Source: Clostridia bacterium
GTDB taxonomy: Bacteria > Bacillota > Clostridia > Oscillospirales > Acutalibacteraceae
Reading direction: 5' to 3'
Length of the DNA: 47,705 nucleotides
Assembly: GCA_017938985.1 (NCBI GenBank)
Contig: JAGBAK010000049.1
Coordinates: 1-47,705 of the forward strand
In this document: positions 25,336-34,605 of the stretch, piece after piece
Layout: each line of letters opens with the position of its first letter
Position numbering within the stretch: position 1 is the first letter of the stretch
Program-made: the position numbers and the translations under genes
The notes under the pieces: model-generated
Seen by the model: the letters and a program-made list of their open reading frames with translations, nothing else
What the model was told of the DNA's origin: nothing
The model's database searches: none

Positions 25336-26875
25336 TCCACTTACCTGCCTTTATTGCCGTATATTTATCAATATAATAATCTGCTCTGCCTCTGCCGCCT
25401 TCGTGAGGAGGATTGATTTCTTTCATAATATCCTGAAGCTTTGTAACGTTAAAATATTTCAGCGCATCATAGGGATTGCCGAAAAACGCAAGATGACCTG
25501 CGTTGTCGCGGCTTGATTTTGCAAGCACGATGACCTTTGTAAACAGAATCTCGTTTGTTTCGGGGTCTGCCGCATCATCGGGTTCGTGAGAAATAACCAT
25601 AACGATTTTGCCGTTATTGGAAATTTCTTTAAGAATTTCCATCTGCTGAACTCTTGACGCCGCATCAAGACCCGAGTCAGGCTCGTCACAAATGAAAACC
25701 TTCTGGAAGCCGACAAGTTGAGCCGCAACGGACACCTTCTTTTTCTGACCGCCCGAAAGCTGTCTGATAAGGTGGTTTTCAAGGTTTTTAACGCCGACCT
25801 TTTCCATTACGTCATCAATGCGCTTTTGCATATCTTCTTTTGAATAATACTTGCTGTCAAGCTTTATCTGAGCAATATCCATAAGAGTCTGGTTAACCTT
25901 ATCGTTAACACGCAGATTAACAAACTGCGGCACAAGACCTATCTGCGACTTCATTGTTTTGAAATTCTGATAAAGGTTCTGACCGTCAAGAATAACCTCT
26001 CCCTCTGCCTTACCGTCGCCGAGGATTGCGTTAACAAGAGTAGTTTTACCTGCGCCCGAACCGCCGAGAATAAGAATAAAATCGCCTGCCTCCGCCTCAA
26101 AACGGATATCCTTGATAAGCGTTTTTCTTCCGAAGTTAACGTCTTTTTTCGCTATGTATACGGACAAGGTACCCGAGCGCTCACCGGGATTGTTATAAAG
26201 AATATCGTTGCCCAGAACCACAAGCATTGTGTTTGCAATTTTTATAACGTCAAGATTATAAAGCGGTCTGGGATTGAAAAGCACCGCACCGTTTACAATG
26301 GTTTTGTTCTGGCTGCCTCTGTCATGAATAACCATTCCCTGAGGAGTAACGTTGATAAGCGCGTGCTCCCTTGACGCCATCATATCCTGCAGGCAAATTG
26401 TGTTCTGATTGCCTCTGCCGATTGCAATTGTGCCGTGGGCGCTGATATTTCTGAACGTTTCCCACTTTTCATTTTCTTTCATGCTTCGGCTGAAAACCAT
26501 AAGCACCGCCTGCGGGTGAGGGGTATTAAGAGCAGAGCTGTCGATACGGATAACATCGCCGTCAGAAAGTCTGTAGGGCTGCGTACCTCTCTGATTGAAA
26601 GGAGGCAGCTTATATCCGTTGATATACGTTCCGTTTGTTGAGTTGTTGTCGATATAATAGTATGAATCGCTCGCAGCGTCATAAAAAAACTCGCCGTGGC
26701 GTCTGCCTGCAATACCCGAGTTTACTCTGATATCGGTTGTTGCCTCGGCATAATCTCTGCCAAGCGTCATATTGCCTTTAAGCGTAACCATAACGGGGGT
26801 TCTTCTGCTGTCAATCAAGAGCAGTTTTGCCGTCTGCACCGGCTTGGGTGCATAATAAACTGTCATATCGTTCAT
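25328..26875 (-). CDS. ABC ATPase with two FHA domains
   Basis: 515 residues. FHA domain 1 spans about 15-128 (G39-R40, GRRHGEF and N81-G82), FHA domain 2 about 140-222 (GRGNQN, SREHALI, N-G at 195-196). The ATPase domain follows: Walker A GGSGAGKTT (271-279), Q-loop GLVPQFVNL, signature LSGGQKKKVS, Walker B VFICDEPDSGLD and a switch His in VISHEPDD. FHA domains bind phosphothreonine peptides, so the exporter is probably controlled by a Ser/Thr kinase such as PrkC, not encoded here. Codes for one ABCG-like half with its ATPase and permease as separate chains. It overlaps rlmD (ATGA) and the permease gene, forming a three-gene operon. Confidence 0.92.
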   Translation of the reverse strand: MNDMTVYYAPKPVQTAKLLLIDSRRTPVMVTLKGNMTLGRDYAEATTDIRVNSGIAGRRHGEFFYDAASDSYYYIDNNSTNGTYINGYKLPPFNQRGTQPYRLSDGDVIRIDSSALNTPHPQAVLMVFSRSMKENEKWETFRNISAHGTIAIGRGNQNTICLQDMMASREHALINVTPQGMVIHDRGSQNKTIVNGAVLFNPRPLYNLDVIKIANTMLVVLGNDILYNNPGERSGTLSVYIAKKDVNFGRKTLIKDIRFEAEAGDFILILGGSGAGKTTLVNAILGDGKAEGEVILDGQNLYQNFKTMKSQIGLVPQFVNLRVNDKVNQTLMDIAQIKLDSKYYSKEDMQKRIDDVMEKVGVKNLENHLIRQLSGGQKKKVSVAAQLVGFQKVFICDEPDSGLDAASRVQQMEILKEISNNGKIVMVISHEPDDAADPETNEILFTKVIVLAKSSRDNAGHLAFFGNPYDALKYFNVTKLQDIMKEINPPHEGGRGRADYYIDKYTAIKAGKWIE

Positions 26876-28080
26876 TTTTTATCCCTCATCTTCAACGGTG
26901 TTTTGTTGCCGTGTGCTTTGCAAAGCTGAACCACGCATTCTATATGGTTGGTATGCGGAAACATATCAACGGGCTGAATTGCTTTTACTTCATAGCCTTT
27001 TTTGGTTATCAATTGCAAATCCCTTGCAAGTGTTTCGGGGTTGCAGGAAATATATACAACTCTTTCGGGCGCCATTTTTACAAGCGATTCAATGAATTTT
27101 TTGCTGCTGCCCGCTCTGGGAGGGTCCATAAACACAACGTCTGCGCTCTCGCCCTCATCTGCCAGAGCCTCCATAAAATCGCCTGCATCGGCGCAATAGA
27201 ATTTTGCGTTGTTCATCGCATTGCGCTTGCAGTTGGATATTGCGTCCTTGACCGCTTCGGGGTTCAGCTCAACGCCGATAACCTCTCCCGCCGTTTTTGC
27301 GGCAACCAGACCGATTGTTCCTATGCCGCAATAGGCATCTATAACTCTTGACTTTGCATCAAGCTGTGCAAGCTCCATAGCTTTATTATAAAGCTTTTCG
27401 GTCTGCACGGGATTTATCTGATAAAACGATTTTGTCGATATCCTGAAAACGCAGCCGCAAAGAGTGTCTTCAATATATCCGTTGCCGTAAAGAACCTCTT
27501 CTTTATCGCCCAAAACAAGGTTTGTGTTTTTGGGGTTGATATTAAGCACAACCGTTGTTATTTCGGGGTGCTTTTCAAGCAGTTCTGCCGTAAACTTTTT
27601 CTTCATCGGAAAGTATCCGCTTGCTCCGACAAGAACAACCATAACCTCACCGCTTGTGAAACCTCTTTTTACCAGCACGTGTCGCAAAAAGCCCGTACCC
27701 TTATCCTCGTCGTAAGTCCAGATTTTGAATTTGGGAATCATATTGCGGATATCGACTATGATTTTATCTGCAATTTCATCCTCAGTCATGCACGAATCAA
27801 CAGAAACAATTCTGTGGCTGCCCGACTGATAGACACCCGAGATGATTTTGCCGCTTTTTGTTCTGCCGAAAGCCGCCTGCACCTTGTTGCGGTAATGATA
27901 AGGCTCGTCCATACCTATAATCTTTGAAACCTTGCCGAATCTTTTAAGCAGAATTTCACACCGTGCCTGCTTCCATTTGAGCTGACGGTCATAGGTCATA
28001 TTCTGAAGCTGACAGCCGCCGCATTTTTTGGCAAGCGGACAGGCGTCGGGGTTTGTTTTTAAGTTTGAGGTCTGTGACAT
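26872..28080 (-). CDS. rlmD: 23S rRNA (uracil-5-)-methyltransferase, RlmD/RlmCD family
   Basis: 402 residues. The 4Fe-4S cluster ligands are visible as C14, C20, C23 (CPLAKKCGGC) and C97 (VDSCMTE). The SAM-binding part has DAYCGIGTIGL, the substrate motif MDPPRAG, and the catalytic cysteine in YISCNPETLARDL. It transfers a methyl group from SAM to C5 of a uridine in 23S rRNA (position 1939; in Gram-positive RlmCD also 747). The usual N-terminal TRAM domain is absent, so the protein starts directly at the cluster domain. AAGAGGTG precedes the ATG. First gene of an operon with the FHA-ABC exporter, a combination without an obvious functional link. Confidence 0.88.
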   Translation of the reverse strand: MSQTSNLKTNPDACPLAKKCGGCQLQNMTYDRQLKWKQARCEILLKRFGKVSKIIGMDEPYHYRNKVQAAFGRTKSGKIISGVYQSGSHRIVSVDSCMTEDEIADKIIVDIRNMIPKFKIWTYDEDKGTGFLRHVLVKRGFTSGEVMVVLVGASGYFPMKKKFTAELLEKHPEITTVVLNINPKNTNLVLGDKEEVLYGNGYIEDTLCGCVFRISTKSFYQINPVQTEKLYNKAMELAQLDAKSRVIDAYCGIGTIGLVAAKTAGEVIGVELNPEAVKDAISNCKRNAMNNAKFYCADAGDFMEALADEGESADVVFMDPPRAGSSKKFIESLVKMAPERVVYISCNPETLARDLQLITKKGYEVKAIQPVDMFPHTNHIECVVQLCKAHGNKTPLKMRDKK

Positions 28081-28095
28081 ATTGCACCTCTTATT

Positions 28096-28158
28096 GAGTG
28101 AATAGTAAATAATGAAAAGTGAAGAATTCAGGGTGGGCTACGCCCACACCCGATTATA
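28096..28158. repeat. MITE-like element remnant with a strong hairpin
   Basis: GAGTGAATAGTAAATAATG and CACACCCGATTATAT match the ends and middle of the element at 43811-43919. The central hairpin pairs TGGGC with GCCCA around TAC, extended by GGG/CCC. It lies between cysK and rlmD, and could act as a weak terminator for cysK. Confidence 0.65.
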
Positions 28159-28199
28159 TTTTTATTATATCTGCGTAAATTCGTCTGCCGTAATACGGA

Positions 28200-29120
28200 T
28201 TATTCAAACATCGGGGTTGAAAGATATCTTTCGCCGCCGTCAGGCAGAAGAACAACTATTCTTTTGCCTGCGTTTTCGGGTCTTGAAGCGATAACCGTTG
28301 CCGCGTGAAGAGCAGCACCCGAGCTTATGCCCACAAGAATACCTTCCGTCTTAACCGTTTTCTTTGATGAAGCATATGCTTCTTCGGTTGAAACGGTTAT
28401 TATTTCGTCATAAATTTTTGTGTCAAGGATTTTCGGCACAAAGCCTGCACCGATACCCATTAAGCCGTGAGCACCTGCTCTGCCTTCGGAAAGAAACGGC
28501 GAATCCTTTGGCTCAACGGCAATTATTTTTATATCGGGATTTTTTTCTTTGAGATATCTGCCCGTACCCGTGATTGTACCGCCCGTGCCGACACCTGCAA
28601 CAAAAAAGTCAATTTTGCCGTCGGTATCTTCCCAAATTTCGGGACCCGTCGTCTTATAGTGAGCGGCGGCGTTATCGGGATTGTCAAACTGAGCAGGAAT
28701 AAAGCTGTTTGGCGTTGCTTCGGCAATTTCGTTTGCCTTTTCAATTGCTCCCGCCATACCCTTTGAGCCGTCTGTCAGAACAAGCTCGGCACCGTAAGCC
28801 GCAAGCAGCTTTCTGCGCTCAACGCTCATTGTTTCGGGCATAGTGATGATAACTTTCATTCCGTTCTGAGCTGCAAAAGAAGCAATTCCTATGCCTGTGT
28901 TTCCGCTTGTCGGCTCAATAATAACGGAGTCCTTTGTGATTCTGCCGTCAGCGAGAGCCGCTTCAAGCATTTCTTTGCCGACCCTGTCCTTTGCACTGCC
29001 TGCAGGGTTCATATATTCAAGCTTGGCAACTATCTCCGCCTGCAGTCCCTGTGAAAATCTTGCAAAACTGACAAGCGGTGTGCCGCCGACAAGCTCGGAA
29101 GCATTGCCGTAAATCTTCAT
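28200..29120 (-). CDS. cysK: Cysteine synthase (O-acetylserine sulfhydrylase)
   Basis: 306 residues, the normal length. PLP-binding K44 lies in NPAGSAKDRV, the substrate loop is TSGNTGIG, the phosphate-binding loop is GTGGTITG, and the PLP ring contact is in ISSGAAL. It makes cysteine from O-acetylserine and sulfide in the cytoplasm. No cysE or sulfur gene lies beside it. AAGGAGC precedes the ATG. Cystathionine beta-synthase of the short bacterial type is the alternative, judged less likely because MPETMSVERR and the closing LLPDGGERYLST are CysK-typical. Confidence 0.93.
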   Translation of the reverse strand: MKIYGNASELVGGTPLVSFARFSQGLQAEIVAKLEYMNPAGSAKDRVGKEMLEAALADGRITKDSVIIEPTSGNTGIGIASFAAQNGMKVIITMPETMSVERRKLLAAYGAELVLTDGSKGMAGAIEKANEIAEATPNSFIPAQFDNPDNAAAHYKTTGPEIWEDTDGKIDFFVAGVGTGGTITGTGRYLKEKNPDIKIIAVEPKDSPFLSEGRAGAHGLMGIGAGFVPKILDTKIYDEIITVSTEEAYASSKKTVKTEGILVGISSGAALHAATVIASRPENAGKRIVVLLPDGGERYLSTPMFE

Positions 29121-29178
29121 TGTTTCAGCTCCTTAAATTAAACCGAACCGTAATTCATAAATAATAATTTAATCGGTT

Positions 29179-30906
29179 TTATGAAATTCCATACATTGTC
29201 TTGCGGCTGTCAATATAGGGTTTAAGAATTTCATAGGAATGCTCCTGCGCAACATCGATGCAGCCGCTGTTTTTGTTTTTTGAAGCAAATTCCTTGTTGA
29301 CTCTTGATTCAAAATCCTTATCGTATTTCTCGCTGCCGATTGAGCCTCTTGCAACGTCAACCCAGTCATAATCATCGGGGTTTTCGTTCAGATAAACGAT
29401 AAAATATGAAGCGTCTGCATTATCGATTCTGACGCTGTCGCCTTCTTTTCTTGCAGGGTCAAACACCCATTCATCAACCTCAATACCATAGTCTCTTACC
29501 GAAACAGCCTGGTTAAAGCCAATGAGTTCTTCTTCCATTCTGAGAGCCGCCGCTTTGTTTGCGCCGTATTCGGCATAAGCAGCCTGAGCCGCATCGGCAG
29601 ATGCTTTGTTTTCATTTATCAGCATTTCATTTGTTTCATATCCGTTATAATATTCGCAAACAAGTGCCTGATGGGTTGCAATTTCAAACGGTGCATCAAT
29701 AATATAAACAAGGCACTCATAAACCGAGCCTTTAATCAGACCGATATCTCCTTTTTTAACGTTGCCCTCAAATATCCATTTTGCAACTTCTTCGCCAAAG
29801 GTTCCGCCGATTGCATTATAGTCAATCCAAAGATATTCCGTTGCTGTTTCTGCATTATAAACGCTGTAGAGGCTGTATTTCTGCGCAAATGCAAGGTAGG
29901 TTTCTTCGTTTACAACTGTCTGGAGGTCTGCTTCTTCATATTCCTTTTCTATGGGATAAATTCTGGCGTTTGCAACCTGAAGATAAGGTTTGTTTTCTTT
30001 ATAATAGCTGTTAAGCTCCTCATCGGAAACTGCATTGCTGAGCCTTTCAATTTCACTCTCCTGATATTCCGCCGCATAATATCTCATTACGCAGTGAGCC
30101 GCATACATTTCATAAGTCATGTTCTCGGCAACCTTTGTTTCAAGATACTCATCGAGGCTCAGACCGTTGTTTTCTGCGCTTTCAATTGCCATCTCGTATT
30201 CATATATCATTCGCTGGAACGTGCCGTCCGAAAGCTGAATCTTGTTTTCAACGGCATATTCAAAAGCAGCAAAATAGTACTGCATATCCTCTATGGCATC
30301 ATCCGTGAATTTGTTTGCCCAGGTGTAGTTTGCATCCGAGCTGCCGGGATACTTCTGTTCGGACGGAGCTTTGTTATAATCGAAGCCCGTGGTATTCATC
30401 TGCCTGCTTCCGTCCATTGCAAGGCTTTCGTTTGCCTTTTCTGAATAGGCATAGTTATAGTACATCTCAAATCTGGGGCGTGAGACCTGATAGTTTCCTA
30501 TGCTCATCGCCACACCGTATTTTTTACAGGCTTCAGCATTGTCAATCTCTGCCTGATTAAGGATAACCGCAACCTCTGCAGGCATCTGAAGACCTCTGTA
30601 GTCAACGTATTCATAATCGCTGTCTTCGGGAGGCGTAACCGTTTCAAACGAATGTGTAACGGCAGGCTTTGCGGTAACGGTAACGTCAGCCTTGGTTGTT
30701 GATGAGGTGCCGGAAGCACCGCCGCTGTTCTTCTGTACCATAGGCTTTATAACAAAAATACCAAGCAGAACAATCGCAACAACTGCTGCAACAGCTGCGG
30801 CAACTGCAATTATCTGTTTGTTTTGCTTCTGCTTTTTCGCCTGATTTTTTCTGTTGGCATAATCAGGTGTTTTCGTCTTGTTTTTTGTATTTTTCTTGTT
30901 ATCCAT
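29179..30906 (-). CDS. Membrane-anchored PrsA/SurA-like foldase
   Basis: 575 residues. A very basic cytoplasmic start (KNTKNKTKT, KKQKQNKQ) precedes one membrane helix at about 31-53, then a Ser/Thr-rich linker and a large extracellular part. The region 115-330 is helical with the look of a SurA/PrsA N-domain. Two later segments resemble parvulin (PpiC) folds: AKWIFEGNVKKGDIGLI and VDEWVFDPARKEGDSVRI, each in the W-F-x-GD pattern of these domains, but without the usual catalytic histidine motif, so isomerase activity is doubtful. Probably helps secreted proteins fold outside the membrane. Last gene of the 13-gene run; GGAGG precedes the ATG. Confidence 0.72.
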   Translation of the reverse strand: MDNKKNTKNKTKTPDYANRKNQAKKQKQNKQIIAVAAAVAAVVAIVLLGIFVIKPMVQKNSGGASGTSSTTKADVTVTAKPAVTHSFETVTPPEDSDYEYVDYRGLQMPAEVAVILNQAEIDNAEACKKYGVAMSIGNYQVSRPRFEMYYNYAYSEKANESLAMDGSRQMNTTGFDYNKAPSEQKYPGSSDANYTWANKFTDDAIEDMQYYFAAFEYAVENKIQLSDGTFQRMIYEYEMAIESAENNGLSLDEYLETKVAENMTYEMYAAHCVMRYYAAEYQESEIERLSNAVSDEELNSYYKENKPYLQVANARIYPIEKEYEEADLQTVVNEETYLAFAQKYSLYSVYNAETATEYLWIDYNAIGGTFGEEVAKWIFEGNVKKGDIGLIKGSVYECLVYIIDAPFEIATHQALVCEYYNGYETNEMLINENKASADAAQAAYAEYGANKAAALRMEEELIGFNQAVSVRDYGIEVDEWVFDPARKEGDSVRIDNADASYFIVYLNENPDDYDWVDVARGSIGSEKYDKDFESRVNKEFASKNKNSGCIDVAQEHSYEILKPYIDSRKTMYGIS

Positions 30907-30927
30907 AGAAAAATCCTCCGTAATAAA

Positions 30928-31107
30928 TCAGTTCTGTTTTCTGACTACCTTATATTCGTCATAAGGCGTGAAATAAGGACACTCAAATGAGCCGCCCCGC
31001 ATAAATCTGTAGAGCTCGTCCTCATCAAGGTTAACGCCGCATTCATAGCACTCATATTCTTCGTTGTAGTCATAATAAGCGCAGTTGTCGCAAATATTTG
31101 ATGCCAC
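30928..31107 (-). CDS. Small cysteine-rich protein (DUF6472-like)
   Basis: 59 residues from GTG at 31107. An earlier GTG at 31116 lies inside the ribosome binding site AGAGG and is rejected. The layout is CDNCAYY, YECYECGV, LDEDELYRF and CPYF, ending in VVRKQN, with five cysteines in a pattern suggesting a small zinc or iron site. I recall this as a conserved clostridial family annotated DUF6472, of unknown function; recognition is from memory of the pattern. Placed 12 bases after folK. Confidence 0.75.
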   Translation of the reverse strand: MASNICDNCAYYDYNEEYECYECGVNLDEDELYRFMRGGSFECPYFTPYDEYKVVRKQN

Positions 31108-31119
31108 GCAAAACACCTC

Positions 31120-31623
31120 TCAATAAATCGGAATAATTATTTCTTTCTCTATCCTGCGCACGCCGTCCGGACCAATATCCCTCAGGTGAGGACCGAAAAA
31201 CAGTCCCGGCGCTCTGCCTGTGGGATAAAACTCCAGCAGCGGCGCCATAACAAACGCACGCTCAAGAATTCTCGGATGGGGTACGGTAAGCTCGTAGCTC
31301 TCGCTTTTGAAGCCTTCATAAAGAATAAGGTCAAGGTCGATTATTCTCGGCTCGTTCTTTTTGGTGCGGTGTCTGCCCATTGCCGCTTCTATTCCGAGGC
31401 ATTCGCCCAAAAGAAGTGCCGGCGATGCGTTGGTTTCGACCAGAATTGCCGCATTGTAATATTTATCGCTGTCATCGTCGCAACCAATCGGCTCCGTTTC
31501 ATAAACTGATGATGCCTTGATAATTTTAACTTCCGATAAACGGGCAATTGCTCTGACTGCGGCGTTTAAGTTTTCAATTCTGTTGCCGAGGTTTGAACCC
31601 AGCGCAATAACCGCTTCACTCAT
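31120..31623 (-). CDS. folK: 6-hydroxymethyl-7,8-dihydropterin pyrophosphokinase
   Basis: 167 residues from ATG at 31623, with GGGAGG upstream; the in-frame extension of 11 codons lies inside folB and is rejected. AVIALGSNLGNR is the family start. The Mg-ATP motif is MGRHRTKKNEPRIIDLDLI with both Asp present, although the usual GPR is EPR. VPHPRILERAFVMAPL closes the active site. It activates hydroxymethyldihydropterin for FolP. It overlaps folB by eight bases. Confidence 0.93.
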   Translation of the reverse strand: MSEAVIALGSNLGNRIENLNAAVRAIARLSEVKIIKASSVYETEPIGCDDDSDKYYNAAILVETNASPALLLGECLGIEAAMGRHRTKKNEPRIIDLDLILYEGFKSESYELTVPHPRILERAFVMAPLLEFYPTGRAPGLFFGPHLRDIGPDGVRRIEKEIIIPIY

Positions 31624-31993
31624 TGCAAAAATCCTCCCGTTTTCTGTTGATTTCAACGCCTACCCAGTCAAAATCCGCTTCAATGGGGGCGTCGGGTTTT
31701 TTAAGTAATATTTTAAGCTCGCTGATTCGCTCAAACGATTCAAAAAGTTTTTCGGCTACCCTCTGAGCCGCTCTTTCGATAAGATCGTCTTTCTGAGCCG
31801 TGAACGTTTCGGTGATACAATCAACCATAAGAGCGTAATTCACCGTATCGTCAACGTTATCGCTCTCACACGGCTTTGAAATATCAACAAGCGCATCAAT
31901 ATCAAAAATAAAATACTGACCGTTTGCCTTTTCCTTTTCCATAACGCCGTGATAAGCGAAAATTTTAAGATTTCTGATTAAGATTTTATCCAT
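31616..31993 (-). CDS. folB: Dihydroneopterin aldolase
   Basis: 125 residues, normal length. FAYHGVMEKEKANGQ holds the catalytic Glu (E21), and the conserved Lys lies in LLKKPDAPI. It splits dihydroneopterin into hydroxymethyldihydropterin and glycolaldehyde. It starts one base after the folP stop codon and overlaps folK, so all four folate genes are translationally linked. Confidence 0.93.
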   Translation of the reverse strand: MDKILIRNLKIFAYHGVMEKEKANGQYFIFDIDALVDISKPCESDNVDDTVNYALMVDCITETFTAQKDDLIERAAQRVAEKLFESFERISELKILLKKPDAPIEADFDWVGVEINRKREDFCNE

Positions 31994-32827
31994 TTATTCT
32001 CCCTGTTTTCTGAAAATAACGTCGGCAACTTTTGCTGCCTGAACCGCACCTGCAACGTCGTGCACTCTGATTATATCTGCACCTGCCGCAATTGCCGCCG
32101 TATGAGCCGCAACCGTGCCGGGGTCACGCAGAGCACTGTTTTCCTCTCCGCTTGCAATGCCGATGAATCTTTTTCTTGACGCCGCAACAAGCAGCGGAAC
32201 TCCCTTGAATTTGAGCCACTCCAGATTACGCAGAATCTCAAGATTATCCTCATAGCTTTTGCTGAAGCCGAGACCCACGTCAAAGCAAAGCTGCTCTTTG
32301 CAAAGACCTGTTTCCGCCGCAAGACTGAGCGCATCAAGGAACAGGTTTCTTATGTGGCTCACAACACCGTCTTTATATTCCTGAACAATATCCGCACCGC
32401 AGGGGTTATGCATAACAACGTAACCTGCGCCGTACTGTTTTGCAAGCGCCGCCATTTCGGCGTTGAATTCACCGCTGACATCATTAATAATACTTGCGCC
32501 TGCCTCAAGAGCCACTTTTGCAACCGAGGGATAAAAAGTATCAACAGACAGCGGAACGCTCAGCTTTCCCTCAAGCGCTTCAAGGGCAGGAGCTATTCTT
32601 TCAAGCTCCTCTGCCGCCGTCAGAATTTTTGCGCCCGGTCGGGTTGAATTTGCACCAAGGTCAATAATATCTGCCCCTTGCTCCTGCATCCTGAGTGCGT
32701 GGCAAAGAGCCTGCTCGGGTGTGTTGAACTTTCCGCCGTCAGAAAATGAATCGGGGGTATAATTCAAAACACCCATAATATATGTTCTTTTGCCGAGAGG
32801 CAAAGAAAAATCACGAGCCTTAAACAT
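31994..32827 (-). CDS. folP: Dihydropteroate synthase
   Basis: 277 residues from ATG at 32827, which shares a base with the folE stop (TGATG); a longer in-frame reading of 43 codons lies inside folE and is rejected. Motifs: MGVLNYTPDSFSDGG (usual LNVTPDSF, here Tyr for Val), ADIIDLGANSTRPGA, SIINDVSGE, DVGLGFSKSYEDN, AASRKRFIG and IRVHDV. It condenses hydroxymethyldihydropterin diphosphate with p-aminobenzoate and is the sulfonamide target. The Tyr in the first loop is close to the region where sulfonamide resistance changes fall, but alone it does not show resistance. Confidence 0.93.
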   Translation of the reverse strand: MFKARDFSLPLGKRTYIMGVLNYTPDSFSDGGKFNTPEQALCHALRMQEQGADIIDLGANSTRPGAKILTAAEELERIAPALEALEGKLSVPLSVDTFYPSVAKVALEAGASIINDVSGEFNAEMAALAKQYGAGYVVMHNPCGADIVQEYKDGVVSHIRNLFLDALSLAAETGLCKEQLCFDVGLGFSKSYEDNLEILRNLEWLKFKGVPLLVAASRKRFIGIASGEENSALRDPGTVAAHTAAIAAGADIIRVHDVAGAVQAAKVADVIFRKQGE

Positions 32828-33393
32828 CAGGGTCTTCCTCCCGTAAGTAATGACATTGCCTCCGCCCTTGTTCTTGCATCGGAACGCATAATACCTCTGA
32901 GAGCCGAAGTTCTTGTTTCCGCGCCCGAAGCTCTTGCGCCCCTCATTGTCATACAAAGATGCTCTGCCTCAACAACCACGGCAACACCTTTGGGTTCAAG
33001 GTGGTCAAACAGAAAATCTGCAATCTGTGCCGTCAGACGCTCCTGAAGCTGAGGTCTTTTTGCAAAGCTTTCGGTTATTCTTGCAAGCTTTGAAAGACCG
33101 ATAACCTTGCCGTCTGCTGGAATATACGCTATATGTGCCTTACCCATAAAAGGAATAAGGTGATGTTCACACATTGAATAAAGCGGAATATCCCTGACGA
33201 TAACCATTTCTTCGTTACCCTTTTCGTTAAAAAGCTTCAGGTGACGGGTCGGGTCGTCTTCAAGTCCCGCAAAAATCTCTTCATACATTCTGGCAACCCT
33301 TGCAGGGGTCTCAACAAGACCCTCTCTGTCCGGGTCTTCTCCGATAGCGATAAGAATTTCTCTGACCGCTGCTTCTATTCTCGGTTTATCCAT
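32827..33393 (-). CDS. folE: GTP cyclohydrolase I
   Basis: 188 residues. Zinc ligands C75 and H78 ([10 protein letters not shown]) and C147 (EHLCMTMRG) are all present, so this is the classical zinc-dependent FolE (type IA). [12 protein letters not shown] and the QLQERLT motif are also intact. It makes dihydroneopterin triphosphate from GTP and starts the folEPBK block. It follows the transglutaminase-like gene by 18 bases with AGAGGAAGG upstream. Confidence 0.95.
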   Translation of the reverse strand: MDKPRIEAAVREILIAIGEDPDREGLVETPARVARMYEEIFAGLEDDPTRHLKLFNEKGNEEMVIVRDIPLYSMCEHHLIPFMGKAHIAYIPADGKVIGLSKLARITESFAKRPQLQERLTAQIADFLFDHLEPKGVAVVVEAEHLCMTMRGARASGAETRTSALRGIMRSDARTRAEAMSLLTGGRP

Positions 33394-33411
33394 AAAGCAA
33401 GTACCTTCCTC

Positions 33412-34584
33412 TCATTTACGGTATTCAGGCACAATGGCAAAGCACAGCATTGTGTCGTCAACAATGTATTTTGCCGTTGAAGTTGAAAATTTAAAGTCTG
33501 AATTCTTTTTTGCATATTTCAGAACGGTATACATTCTTTCGTTTTCAACCATATCTTCAATCACATAATCAAAGGTTTCTTTGTCTGCAAAACGAAAATA
33601 TACCGTACTGTTGCCTCTGTCAATTTCTTTGACTATTATTTCGGCAAGCTTTTTTTCGTCATCACGGCTGTAAGATTCAAAAAACGCACCGGTTTTTATA
33701 AAATAGTTTTCTTTTGTTTCGCTGCAGCCGAAATCATAAGAAAACTTTGAATGCGTAACGGAAATGCTCTTGTTATCAAGATTGAAATAGGTATAGGTTT
33801 TTGAAATATCTCCGCTTTCATCAACAGGGTCATCCCAGGTACAATCAAGGTGATACCAGCTGCCGTCAAGCCTGACAACGTTCCACATATGCGGCTGCTT
33901 TTCGCCTTTACGGCTTTCTGCTTCGCCGCTGATAACCGCACTTTCTATTCCTGCACTGTCCATAAGCAGCTTTGCCGCTTTTGAGTATCCCTCACAGGCA
34001 CCGCTGCCGTTAACAAGAACACCGTAAGCGGTTGAACCGATAAGATCATCGTCAAGAACGTAATTGCAGTTATCCACCACGTAATCGTGGATTTCAAGTT
34101 CCGTCTGCCATATATCTTCGGGGTTGCTGAAGCTTGCCGTTATTTCTGCGCACGTTTCGTCAAGCTCTTTCTTCATTGCATCATATTCCGCTTTATCAAC
34201 GGTGTAATCCACTGAAAACCACGTTTTTTTGTTTTCGGCGCGCAGAACGCATTTTCTGCCGACAAAAAACAAGTCGGGATTATCGCATAAAAGTGCATAA
34301 AAAACGTTATCCAGCATTTCGGAATCAATACGGTTGATTTCTATGGCTTCAGGCATTTCATAGATGCTTTTAAGAATTAAGTTATATGCGTGTTTTTCAT
34401 CGTTACTGAGCTGATGGAACCAGAACTTGAAATTACTTCCGTAACCGGTAAGCTCTGTTGCGGTTTGGCTGATATCTATCTGCGGTTCTTCTGCTTTTTC
34501 AACGTCAGAAACAAGCATAAGTGCACTTGATGCCACAAGCACCAGCGAAACCAAAGCCGCCAGACCCAAAAAAATCTTTTTCAT
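33412..34584 (-). CDS. Exported transglutaminase-like (cysteine protease-type) protein
   Basis: 390 residues with an uncleaved or Sec-type N-terminal signal (MKKIFLGLAALVSLVLVASS). The transglutaminase core triad is complete: C197 in GACEGYSKAAK, H232 in PHMWNVVRLDG and D247 in YHLDCTWDDP. Such proteins in Firmicutes are outside the membrane and probably act as peptidases or cross-linkers in the cell envelope; the target is unknown. It sits between the LCP-like protein and folE, with 21- and 18-base gaps. Confidence 0.85.
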   Translation of the reverse strand: MKKIFLGLAALVSLVLVASSALMLVSDVEKAEEPQIDISQTATELTGYGSNFKFWFHQLSNDEKHAYNLILKSIYEMPEAIEINRIDSEMLDNVFYALLCDNPDLFFVGRKCVLRAENKKTWFSVDYTVDKAEYDAMKKELDETCAEITASFSNPEDIWQTELEIHDYVVDNCNYVLDDDLIGSTAYGVLVNGSGACEGYSKAAKLLMDSAGIESAVISGEAESRKGEKQPHMWNVVRLDGSWYHLDCTWDDPVDESGDISKTYTYFNLDNKSISVTHSKFSYDFGCSETKENYFIKTGAFFESYSRDDEKKLAEIIVKEIDRGNSTVYFRFADKETFDYVIEDMVENERMYTVLKYAKKNSDFKFSTSTAKYIVDDTMLCFAIVPEYRK

Positions 34585-34605
34585 AGGCTTTCTCCCTGAC
34601 CGCCG

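Noticed and set aside
29121-29178. Terminator between the PrsA-like gene and cysK
   Set aside because: AAACCGA and TCGGTTT can pair, but the loop is about 28 bases and the stem is only 7 bp, so I do not call it.
29671-30444. 257-residue plus-strand ORF opposite the PrsA-like gene
   Set aside because: Phe/Ile/Cys-rich shadow with no start signals.
32828-32956. 43-codon N-terminal extension of folP
   Set aside because: It lies wholly inside folE; the start sharing a base with the folE stop has the right spacing and matches family length.
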